Below, piece by piece: positions 1-4,453 of a stretch of 5,933 nt of DNA (position 1 is its first letter; every line of letters starts with the position of its first letter). The position numbers and the translations under genes were made by a program. This DNA is from MFZZ01 sp964610165 (GTDB taxonomy: Bacteria > Patescibacteriota > Microgenomatia > UBA1406 > GWC2-37-13): positions 1 to 5,933 of the forward strand of contig CAZSUZ010000050.1 in NCBI GenBank assembly GCA_964610165.1. Direction: 5' to 3'. Under the pieces are notes generated by a model. That model worked only from the letters and a program-made list of their open reading frames with translations. It searched no databases and was not told the DNA's origin.

Positions 1-44
1 AATATGAACCTTCTTATTGGTCAACAACAACACCTAATAATTAA
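1..44 (+). CDS. 3' end of an upstream gene (partial)
   Basis: The frame reading from base 3 is open to a TAA at 42-44 and would encode a C-terminus ending YWSTTTPNN. The stop lies 6 bases before the next ATG, which matches the tight spacing elsewhere in the window. A competing frame, with ATG at 4 and TAA at 46-48, would give only 14 residues. Nothing can be said about function, and the choice of frame rests on spacing alone. Confidence 0.3.
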   Translation, partial: YEPSYWSTTTPNN

Positions 45-50
45 ATAAAT

Positions 51-371
51 ATGAACAACTCACACAAACCAGTAATAGTATCAGTATCAATAATAGTTGG
101 TTTTGCAACAATAGGATTTATTGTTGATAGTCTTATACAAAAAGAAGCACCCACAACAGAAACAAGGATTCAATTAGTAGAAGAAAAGTATCCAGTTTCA
201 GTTATTGAGGAAAATGAGAAGTGTAAGGACTGGGGTGGAGAATTTAGTGCAGATACATCTGAAAGAACTTTTGGAAAGTATCTAGATATGAAATGCGAAA
301 AGGAAATAGGCGTAATGAACGGATTATACAAGACTGAAACATTATTTAATTATTCAATAGGAATAAAATAA
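51..371 (+). CDS. Small membrane-anchored protein, unknown function
   Basis: This 106-residue protein has one hydrophobic segment at about residues 8-28 after a short N-terminus with one Lys and one His. It probably forms a single transmembrane helix or uncleaved signal anchor, with the rest outside the cytoplasm. The soluble part is acidic and has two cysteines (C58 and C82) flanking a WGGEF motif, and these could form a disulphide. I do not recognise the family. Small anchored proteins in phage early regions are sometimes host-takeover or superinfection factors, but nothing in the sequence proves that here. There is no Shine-Dalgarno, and the start follows an A/T-rich spacer. The next gene begins 2 bases after its stop, so the two are very likely cotranscribed. 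Confidence 0.8.
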   Translation: MNNSHKPVIVSVSIIVGFATIGFIVDSLIQKEAPTTETRIQLVEEKYPVSVIEENEKCKDWGGEFSADTSERTFGKYLDMKCEKEIGVMNGLYKTETLFNYSIGIK

Positions 372-373
372 CC

Positions 374-583
374 ATGAAAAAATATTGTAAATATTGTGGA
401 CATAAATTAGAAAGTGTTGAAAGTGGACTTTATAATGAAGAAACTGGAGAAAAAGAGACTTGTCTTGTTTGTGTAAACCAAAAATGTGATTTCTCTATTA
501 AAAGATGTGTAACTTGCTCGACAAGAATTAAAGCAGGTTGGTTACCAAAACAGTGCGAGGGATGTTATTATAACTTTAAATAA
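374..583 (+). CDS. Small double zinc-ribbon protein
   Basis: This 69-residue protein has nine cysteines. CxxC pairs lie at C5/C8, C30/C33, C45/C48 and C61/C64, with an extra cysteine at C38. The spacing suggests two consecutive zinc ribbons: a longer N-terminal one that opens with a classic CKYCGHKL knuckle, and a compact C-terminal one with a 12-residue gap between its pairs. Such mini zinc ribbons usually bind nucleic acid or proteins. The partner here is unknown. The gene begins 2 bases after the preceding stop and is followed closely by another, so it sits inside an operon. An AGGA about 11 bases before the ATG is too distant to be a convincing ribosome site. It is a real gene by its regular Cys pattern; the role is unassigned. 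Confidence 0.85.
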   Translation: MKKYCKYCGHKLESVESGLYNEETGEKETCLVCVNQKCDFSIKRCVTCSTRIKAGWLPKQCEGCYYNFK

Positions 584-588
584 TAACC

Positions 589-1083
589 ATGAAAACAATT
601 AAAATAAATAATATAGAAGTAAGTGCAGAAGAATTAAGAAGAGTTATAAAAGAAAATCCTGATATATTGAAAGATGAGGTGAAAGGTAGATATTTTTTTC
701 CTAAGGAGGGAGAAAAATACTATTCTTTTGGTATTGGAGGGTCTATTTGTGATGATTTTTATCGTAATCATTCTGGTTATGCGTTAGAAGTTTCTTGGGG
801 CGTATATAAAACCAAAGAAGATGCAGAATTAGCCAGAGATAAACAAAAAGCTATAGTAGCTTGTTGGAAGTGGGCAGGTGAGAATGCACCTTTTGAACCT
901 GATTGGAAAGATTTAATACAACAAAAGTGGAGTGTTTTTTACAATTATATAAACATGTCTATTAAAGAATGGTATAGATATACTCACGATAACATCACAC
1001 TTCCATATTTCAAGTCAAAAGAAGACGCCCAAGCTTTTATCAACGCTAATAAAGATAACTTAATGTTATTATTTACTAAATAA
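589..1083 (+). CDS. Phage protein with repeated YKTKEDA-type motif, unknown function
   Basis: This 164-residue soluble protein contains two related segments. Residues about 36-90 run from a YFFPKEGEKYY-type segment to VYKTKEDAELA. Residues about 113-160 run from KWSVFYNY to YFKSKEDAQAF. Each pairs an aromatic beta-rich part with a 'T/SKEDA' helix start. From general knowledge, proteins combining 'PKEGEKYY' with 'F+TKEEAE' motifs are common in phages and prophages of many hosts, with no established biochemical role. The N-terminal 30 residues look like a separate helical lead-in. There is no Shine-Dalgarno. The start follows the previous stop by 5 bases. The gene is certain; any function would be a guess. 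Confidence 0.85.
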   Translation: MKTIKINNIEVSAEELRRVIKENPDILKDEVKGRYFFPKEGEKYYSFGIGGSICDDFYRNHSGYALEVSWGVYKTKEDAELARDKQKAIVACWKWAGENAPFEPDWKDLIQQKWSVFYNYINMSIKEWYRYTHDNITLPYFKSKEDAQAFINANKDNLMLLFTK

Positions 1084-1089
1084 AATTAT

Positions 1090-1272
1090 ATGGTTGAGAT
1101 AAATAGAATAAAAAAATTCATCAACGATAAACTCGTTGATGATAACTATCAAATAGTAATAACTGCAGAGACTATGTTTGAACTAGACCAAGATTATACA
1201 TCAGTTTTCAAGATAACTGAAAGACAATTAATCGAACTGAAAAATTTATTAAACAATTATAAAATTATATGA
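1090..1272 (+). CDS. Hypothetical 60-residue protein
   Basis: This is a small charged protein with predicted helices at both ends and a central strand-like stretch (YQIVITAETMF). There are no cysteines, no membrane segment and no recognised domain. The start lies 6 bases after the preceding stop, with no Shine-Dalgarno. The TGA stop overlaps a following ATG in an ATGA arrangement, which could couple translation to the tiny ORF downstream. It is supported mainly by its fit into the operon spacing and by codon use like that of its neighbours. Confidence 0.65.
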   Translation: MVEINRIKKFINDKLVDDNYQIVITAETMFELDQDYTSVFKITERQLIELKNLLNNYKII

Positions 1273-1325
1273 CAATAAATATTATAGGTTTAATAATGGT
1301 GTTAGTAGCTAGTACATTGATTTAA
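1269..1325 (+). CDS. Possible 18-residue hydrophobic peptide
   Basis: An ATG at 1269 overlaps the TGA of the preceding gene (ATGA) and opens an 18-codon frame ending in TAA at 1323-1325. The predicted peptide is almost wholly hydrophobic (MTINIIGLIMVLVASTLI), about the length of one membrane helix. Start/stop overlap is how the NinB-like gene also begins in this window, which makes coupled translation plausible. An ORF this short can easily arise by chance in AT-rich DNA. Confidence 0.3.
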   Translation: MTINIIGLIMVLVASTLI

Positions 1326-1367
1326 GTAAGTTTTGTAACATAAAGAAAGTAGAGAATAAAAAATAAC

Positions 1368-1733
1368 ATGTATTCAGACCAAGAATTACACCAGAAAATT
1401 AACAAAATAACTAATACTGCTTCTTTGTTTTCAATGACTGGGTTTTCTATTAAGAAATCACCTTATATAAACAGGCGAGACCAGTTAATTAAGGAATTAG
1501 TCGAGGGTATCAATAAAGAACGCTCCAGGACTAATTTTAAGCCAACCACGCCTAGATTATTAGCAATACAGATAAATAAAAACCCATTTTTATCAAAAGA
1601 TGATGACGCACTTGAAGAAATTAAGAAAGAATGCGAAGCTATGGGTAGTTATTGGAAACTATATTGGTTAATTAAACAAAATGAAACTAAAACTAACAAA
1701 AGAACAGATAAAGAAAGTAAAAGTAAAATCTAA
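1368..1733 (+). CDS. Hypothetical phage protein, 121 residues
   Basis: The protein is helical and charged. Its central region, about residues 35-85, contains 'RRDQLIKELVEGINKER' followed by a 'KPTTPRLLAIQINKNPF' segment. That layout resembles small phage accessory proteins of unknown function in which a helix precedes a short TP-containing stretch. A C-terminal 'YWKLYWLIK' segment closes the likely folded part. The last 17 or so residues are a low-complexity Lys/Thr/Glu tail that coincides with the overlap by a second reading frame from 1681, so the tail may be a by-product of coding for that frame. About 40 non-coding bases precede the start and hold no recognisable promoter. There is no Shine-Dalgarno. 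Function unknown. Confidence 0.75.
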   Translation: MYSDQELHQKINKITNTASLFSMTGFSIKKSPYINRRDQLIKELVEGINKERSRTNFKPTTPRLLAIQINKNPFLSKDDDALEEIKKECEAMGSYWKLYWLIKQNETKTNKRTDKESKSKI

Positions 1734-1791
1734 AAGACTTAAAATAAGTAGTAATAAACTTATACAATATTTAATTGATTTGTATTTATAA
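1681..1791 (+). CDS. Ribbon-helix-helix-like mini-protein overlapping the previous gene
   Basis: This 36-codon ORF lies in a different frame from the 1368-1733 gene and overlaps its last 53 bases. The protein reads like a minimal Arc/CopG-type DNA-binding fold. A short strand (MKLKLT) is followed by a charged helix (about residues 7-20), a turn at 'LKISS', and a second helix 'NKLIQYLIDLYL'. The 'ISxxxLIxxLIDxYL' pattern is characteristic of ribbon-helix-helix second helices. If real, it would act as a dimeric repressor or a small nucleic-acid-binding protein. The start is ATG after A-rich DNA, with no Shine-Dalgarno, as for its neighbours. The extra evidence is that it continues 58 bases past the overlapping gene into what would otherwise be a gap. 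Confidence 0.5.
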   Translation: MKLKLTKEQIKKVKVKSKRLKISSNKLIQYLIDLYL

Positions 1792-1812
1792 TATGAGTGA
1801 TAGTAATTAATT

Positions 1813-2076
1813 ATGAAAAATAAAAAAATAAAAGAAAAGCCAGTAATTAAGTGTGAAATTTGTAAATGTCAAATTAAAGATGGATACATTAATTATGTAG
1901 AAAGTGTTATTTCTACTATTCATGGTCGTAAATTTGAAAATCTACTTGCTTTTATTAGTTACTTTTGTGATAAATGTAAACCACCATATAAAAGATTAAT
2001 TAATGTAAATGGTGTAAATACTTATTATGCAAATAAAGAAATAGAAGTTACTAAAGATGGCAAACCAGTAAAATAG
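1813..2076 (+). CDS. Small Cys-pair (zinc-binding) protein
   Basis: This 87-residue basic protein has an N-terminal CEICKC knuckle (C14, C17, C19) and a second pair CDKC (C52, C55) about 34 residues later, followed by PPYKRL. The two pairs could form one zinc site with a beta-rich insertion between them. Such proteins are frequent small accessory products in phage early regions, and no specific family is recognised. The start follows the end of the ribbon-helix-helix-like ORF by 21 bases without a Shine-Dalgarno. The gap to the next gene is 3 bases, indicating cotranscription with the metallopeptidase-like gene. Confidence 0.8.
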   Translation: MKNKKIKEKPVIKCEICKCQIKDGYINYVESVISTIHGRKFENLLAFISYFCDKCKPPYKRLINVNGVNTYYANKEIEVTKDGKPVK

Positions 2077-2079
2077 AAA

Positions 2080-2490
2080 ATGAAAATAGGTAAAAAAATA
2101 GTATTTATTTTGAATGTAGAACCATACTCCCAAGACTGTATTGTAGTTTGCAATGGTCAAATTTCAGATGCAGTAAAGGAATTAAAAAAACATAATACAA
2201 AAAATTCTTTAGCTACTCAAAAACATATACTAGAAAATAAAGATAAATACCAAGATGATTATGAAATGGGTAATGGTCTTTTATACACAGAATTACCTAA
2301 AGGATATATTATGTTAATTTCACATTGTGATAATTGGATTGACACAGTTGGGACTGTTGTACACGAATGTTTACATTTAACTCATTATGTCTTACAAAGA
2401 GCTGGTATTTCTTTAACCAAAGAATCAGAAGAATCTTTTACATATTTACAAGAAAAATTAGTAGAATCTATTTTAGAGAAAATATATTAA
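2080..2490 (+). CDS. HExxH metallopeptidase-like phage protein
   Basis: This 136-residue protein carries an HECLH motif (H95, E96, H99) inside the segment 'TVVHECLHLTHYVLQ'. It is followed about 16-20 residues later by an acidic cluster 'ESEESFTYLQE' (E115, E117, E118) that could supply the third zinc ligand, as in gluzincin-type peptidases. The length and the arrangement of a short N-terminal beta domain, HExxH helix and 'EExxxYL' helix match small phage proteins with this signature, whose substrates are generally unknown. There is no signal peptide or membrane helix, so it should act in the cytoplasm. It starts 3 bases after the upstream zinc-ribbon gene. It is the last gene before the long non-coding stretch, with no terminator-like hairpin plus T-run at its end. 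A fold without proteolytic activity is also possible. Confidence 0.8.
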   Translation: MKIGKKIVFILNVEPYSQDCIVVCNGQISDAVKELKKHNTKNSLATQKHILENKDKYQDDYEMGNGLLYTELPKGYIMLISHCDNWIDTVGTVVHECLHLTHYVLQRAGISLTKESEESFTYLQEKLVESILEKIY

Positions 2491-2492
2491 AG

Positions 2493-2501
2493 TTATCCAC
2501 A
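2493..2501 (+). promoter_or_regulatory. DnaA-box match TTATCCACA
   Basis: This is an exact match to the high-affinity bacterial DnaA box, just after the metallopeptidase-like stop and about 9 bases before the -35 of the predicted promoter. DnaA bound here could regulate the promoter or mark an origin. A second consensus match, TTATACACA, lies at 2281-2289 inside the preceding gene. In DNA this AT-rich, about half a match to the degenerate 9-mer is expected by chance, so the site is suggestive only. Confidence 0.4.
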
Positions 2502-2509
2502 GGTATCAT

Positions 2510-2538
2510 TTGCAGTGGAGTTACTATCTTGCTATACT
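2510..2538 (+). promoter_or_regulatory. Sigma-70-type promoter with extended -10
   Basis: TTGCAG at 2510-2515 (-35-like, 4 of 6 to TTGACA) is separated by exactly 17 bases from TATACT at 2533-2538 (-10, 5 of 6). The -10 is preceded by TGC at 2530-2532, which gives an extended -10 element. Transcription would begin near 2545. This is the clearest promoter in the window. It would drive the leader, three small genes and the recombination module. The form argues against a Bacteroidota-type sigma factor. Confidence 0.65.
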
Positions 2539-2623
2539 ATAGTTACATAAGGTTATTGAAATTGATTATCGGAGCAAGAGTGAGACATAGTCTTTCCTCA
2601 AACTTACGCCAAATCTAAATTAA

Positions 2624-2698
2624 ATGGTCTTATGTGCAGTCGAAATTATTAGCCAGTTGTATCCTCTGCTTACTACATCACTTGCAACTGGGGTGTAG
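2624..2698 (+). CDS. Possible 24-residue leader peptide
   Basis: An ATG after A-rich DNA (AAATTAA spacer, like the window's other Shine-Dalgarno-less starts) opens 24 codons ending in TAG at 2696-2698. The peptide would be mostly uncharged, with a hydrophobic MVLCAVEII start. Its reading crosses the whole 5' arm of the downstream hairpin and stops inside the 3' arm, five bases before the Shine-Dalgarno. A translating ribosome would therefore open that hairpin. The frame may be open by chance; its position is the only strong argument. Confidence 0.25.
   Translation: MVLCAVEIISQLYPLLTTSLATGV
2653..2691 (+). repeat. 7-bp inverted repeat interleaved with the main hairpin
   Basis: CCAGTTG at 2653-2659 is an exact reverse complement of CAACTGG at 2685-2691. 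The second copy lies in the loop of the 2662-2709 hairpin, and the first lies just upstream of it. The arrangement is that of an H-type pseudoknot. However, the connecting segments (2, 7 and 2 bases) look too short for both helices to form fully at once, so alternative conformations are more likely. Confidence 0.6.
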
Positions 2699-2709
2699 TA
2701 AGCAAAGGA
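2662..2709 (+). repeat. 16-bp inverted repeat / Shine-Dalgarno-sequestering hairpin
   Basis: The arm TCCTCTGCTTACTACA (2662-2677) pairs with TGTAGTAAGCAAAGGA (2694-2709) at 15 of 16 positions, with one C-A mismatch and a 16-base loop. There is no T-run after either arm, so it is not an intrinsic terminator in either direction. The outer six bases of the 3' arm are the ribosome-binding AAAGGA of the next gene, so the folded form would block translation initiation. Confidence 0.75.
2704..2709 (+). promoter_or_regulatory. Ribosome binding site AAAGGA
   Basis: AAAGGA lies 7 bases before the ATG at 2717. It is the only well-placed Shine-Dalgarno I can find before any start in this window. It forms the end of the 3' arm of the inverted repeat, opposite TCCTCT at 2662-2667. 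Confidence 0.65.
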
Positions 2710-2716
2710 CAAATAT

Positions 2717-2893
2717 ATGAAAGAAATATTAAAAGAATATGCCGAAGCCATAGAAGAAAGCATAAACGCTTCTAAAGCCGAGGATAGTGCAAAAGTAAGA
2801 AGAAAAAAAGCATACTATAGATTGTTAGATGTAAAAGAAAGATTGAGAATTGAGACACAGGAATTATTAAATAGTAACCTAATAATAAACTAA
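2717..2893 (+). CDS. Small helical protein, 58 residues, unknown function
   Basis: This 58-codon ORF begins 7 bases after a good Shine-Dalgarno and ends in TAA at 2891-2893. The product is highly charged and predicted almost entirely helical. An acidic first helix 'ILKEYAEAIEES' is followed by a basic 'KVRRKKAYYRLLDVKERL' helix, consistent with a helical hairpin or coiled-coil dimer. It has no cysteines and no membrane segment, and no family is recognised. It is the first confident gene after the leader, so it would be the direct target of any leader-based translational control. Small charged proteins in this position of phage recombination operons are sometimes inhibitors or loaders, but nothing here shows that. 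The next gene starts one base after its stop. Confidence 0.7.
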   Translation: MKEILKEYAEAIEESINASKAEDSAKVRRKKAYYRLLDVKERLRIETQELLNSNLIIN

Positions 2894-2894
2894 T

Positions 2895-3002
2895 ATGTAC
2901 AAATCACACTGGAAATTAAATAAAGAAAAGGAGACAAGAAGACAACTACAAGAATTATTTATTTTATCAGCTATAGCAATAATGGTACTTATATGGAACT
3001 AG
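2895..3002 (+). CDS. 35-residue single-helix membrane peptide
   Basis: The ATG at 2895 begins one base after the preceding TAA, and the frame ends in TAG at 3000-3002. The first 20 residues are basic and polar (MYKSHWKLNKEKETRRQLQE). The last 15 or so are hydrophobic (LFILSAIAIMVLIWN), which gives a C-terminal membrane anchor with the charged part inside. The tight packing between neighbouring genes supports it as real. The family is unrecognised, and a role at the membrane is only inferred from the helix. Confidence 0.55.
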   Translation: MYKSHWKLNKEKETRRQLQELFILSAIAIMVLIWN

Positions 3003-3007
3003 AAAAC

Positions 3008-3136
3008 ATGGAGTGCATACGATGTGAAGACACTGGGTATCTAGTATTTGAGTACGAGCCAGATAACACAGTCACTAAAAGATGCCCTCACTGTAACCCT
3101 AAAGATGAAGAATTACTAGAACATAATTTACAATAA
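3008..3136 (+). CDS. CxxC/CxxC zinc-finger mini-protein
   Basis: This 42-residue protein starts MECIRCEDTGYL and has a second knuckle CPHC about 23 residues later. The two CxxC pairs would hold one zinc, with a DnaJ-like 'C-x-x-C-x-D/G-T-G' first knuckle. Such mini zinc fingers are common beside phage replication and recombination genes. An in-frame ATG at 2993 would add five residues and overlap the preceding gene by 10 bases. The ATG at 3008 is preferred because its 'aaaacATG' context and 5-base gap match neighbouring starts, and because it puts the first Cys pair right at the N-terminus as is usual. It ends one base before the Rad52-like gene. Confidence 0.7.
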   Translation: MECIRCEDTGYLVFEYEPDNTVTKRCPHCNPKDEELLEHNLQ

Positions 3137-3137
3137 A

Positions 3138-3833
3138 ATGGCAAAAACAAAATCACTAACTATAAAATCAAAAAACATTGTTCCAACATTACAAGAATTA
3201 TATGATGACAAGATTGAAATAGTAAAACAAAACAAGTTAAATATAATTCTAAATAGTGAGCCAAAGCCAGAATGGGTAAAGACACATCCCTTTGTTAAAA
3301 ATCTAAAGTATTTACCTATTGAACGAGTTGAATATTTATTAACAATGATTTTTTCAAAGTGGAGTGTTGAGATAAAGTCTGTACAACTTATTGCAAACAG
3401 CGTGGTTGTAACTGTTAGGCTTTATGTTCAAAATCCAGTAACTGGTGACATGGATTTTCAAGACGGAGTTGGAGCAATGCCAATACAAGTTCAAAAGGGA
3501 CAAGGAGCTACAAACTTTGAAAAGATGAACTCAAGTGCAATACAAATAGGAACACCGTCAGCAGAAAGTTATGCTATAAAAGACGCAGCGGAAAAATTCG
3601 GCAGAATATTCGGAAAGGACTTAAACCGAAAAGACTTCATAGCTTATGCAGATAGACTTCATGCACAAATTGAAACAATAAAAGTAATGGACATTCTTGA
3701 GCAGTTTGAAAATACAAAATCAAAGCAAGAAGTAAGAAAGTTATGGCTTGAATTACTACAATCAGAAAGAGATAATCCTGATATAAAATTAGCTTACGAG
3801 GTTAATCTACAAAAATACAATGATGAAAAATAA
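3138..3833 (+). CDS. Rad52-like single-strand annealing protein
   Basis: This 231-residue protein resembles the Rad52/Sak/DdrA group of phage annealing proteins, which bind single-stranded DNA and anneal complementary strands in RecA-independent recombination. The core, at about residues 47-165, runs from 'HPFVKNLKYLPIERVEYLL' through beta strands ('SWSVEIK'-like at 73-80, 'VVVTVRLYVQNP' at 89-100). It then passes a Gly-rich 'VQKGQGATNF' loop to the signature helix 'ESYAIKDAAEKFGRIFGKDL' and LNR. The 'A.KDA..KFGR.FGKDLNR' ending is the most diagnostic part and is near-universal in this group. The C-terminal 60 residues are charged and helical and probably mediate partner contact. It is followed with a 14-base overlap by the exonuclease gene, the classic annealase-exonuclease pairing. 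Subfamily assignment (Sak versus DdrA-like) would need profile comparison. Confidence 0.85.
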   Translation: MAKTKSLTIKSKNIVPTLQELYDDKIEIVKQNKLNIILNSEPKPEWVKTHPFVKNLKYLPIERVEYLLTMIFSKWSVEIKSVQLIANSVVVTVRLYVQNPVTGDMDFQDGVGAMPIQVQKGQGATNFEKMNSSAIQIGTPSAESYAIKDAAEKFGRIFGKDLNRKDFIAYADRLHAQIETIKVMDILEQFENTKSKQEVRKLWLELLQSERDNPDIKLAYEVNLQKYNDEK

Positions 3834-4449
3834 CATAAAATTAATTGATGTAGAGCAAAGGTCGGAAGAATGGCACAAAGAAAGACAAGGAGTGCTTACA
3901 GGTACAGGACTTAAAAGCGTAATAGGCACACCAAAGGTAAGAGAAACATATCTATATGAAATTCTAGCAGAACGATTATCAACAGAATCAAATCAAGAAG
4001 AGAGTGCAATGGATAGGGGAATAAGGTTAGAGAGTGAGGCTATAGAGGAGTATAAAACACGCACAAATGCTAAAATCTCTCTTATAGGGCTAGTTAAGCG
4101 TAAAGATAACAAGTGGATAGGCTATTCTCCAGACGGACTCGTAGAGCAAGATAATGGTATTCATGAAAAAGATATTGAGGTAAAGTGCCTCTCAAGTGCA
4201 AAGCATATAAAAACATACCTAACTCAAGAGATACCAGAGGAATATGTACCACAAGGAATTATGGGCTTTGTTGTAAATGACGACTTAAAGGAAAGAGACT
4301 TTGTGTTTTATGACCCCAGAATTAGTAAGATACCATTCTTCGTAATCACTATGAAAAGGTCGGATTATGAAGAACAGATAGCAGAGGCAAAGCAAAAGGC
4401 AGAGGAATTTATAAGCGAGGTAAATAATACATTAGAAAATTTAATATAA
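3820..4449 (+). CDS. YqaJ/lambda-type recombination exonuclease
   Basis: This 209-residue protein has the full motif set of the YqaJ/lambda Exo family of PD-(D/E)XK nucleases, which resect double-stranded DNA ends to give single strands for annealing. The motifs are the N-terminal 'RSEEWHKERQGVLTGT' (14-29), the 'RGIRLESEA' acid (E71), 'GYSPDGLV' (D105) and 'IEVKC' (E120, K122), with the downstream 'YVPQGIMG' glutamine (Q145). All catalytic positions are present, so it should be active. Length is typical for the family. Two adjacent ATGs are possible (3820 and 3823). Both overlap the end of the annealing-protein gene, suggesting coupled translation of the two partners in similar amounts. Confidence 0.92.
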   Translation: MMKNNIKLIDVEQRSEEWHKERQGVLTGTGLKSVIGTPKVRETYLYEILAERLSTESNQEESAMDRGIRLESEAIEEYKTRTNAKISLIGLVKRKDNKWIGYSPDGLVEQDNGIHEKDIEVKCLSSAKHIKTYLTQEIPEEYVPQGIMGFVVNDDLKERDFVFYDPRISKIPFFVITMKRSDYEEQIAEAKQKAEEFISEVNNTLENLI

Positions 4450-4453
4450 AATC

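Larger units (their letters stand above)
2545..2716 (+). ncRNA. Structured 5' leader (candidate cis-regulatory RNA)
   Basis: About 170 untranslated bases separate the predicted transcription start from the first confident ATG, in a window where gaps are otherwise mostly under 10. Bases 2544-2557 can pair with 2623-2636 over 14 consecutive positions, four of them G-U. Bases 2560-2567 then pair with 2612-2621 around a two-base bulge. The top can pair at 2576-2578/2603-2605 and 2581-2584/2597-2600. A second domain is the hairpin at 2662-2709. The wobble pairs favour RNA rather than DNA as the working form. No known riboswitch, tRNA or group I intron core was recognised. It could also be a free small RNA or part of an origin. 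The pairing is by eye, without energy calculation. Confidence 0.45.

Noticed and set aside
1793..1810. Five-codon ORF beginning ATGAGTGAT
   Set aside because: It is too short to support as a gene and lies in the small gap before the 1813 gene.
2576..2600. Group I intron catalytic core
   Set aside because: The GAGACATAGTC stretch resembles part of a group I intron P7/S element, but no partner R element, P3-P8 helices or split gene is visible.
2367..2618. 83-residue open frame overlapping the metallopeptidase-like gene
   Set aside because: It lies in another frame of a gene with a clear HExxH motif, has a Phe/Tyr/Arg-rich shadow composition, and would run through the promoter and leader.
2545..2640. 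tRNA gene
   Set aside because: No T-loop GTTCRA motif, no anticodon arm of the right size and no cloverleaf can be drawn.
2662..2709. Rho-independent terminator
   Set aside because: The stem is strong, but neither strand has a T-run after it, and a gene with its ribosome site begins immediately downstream.
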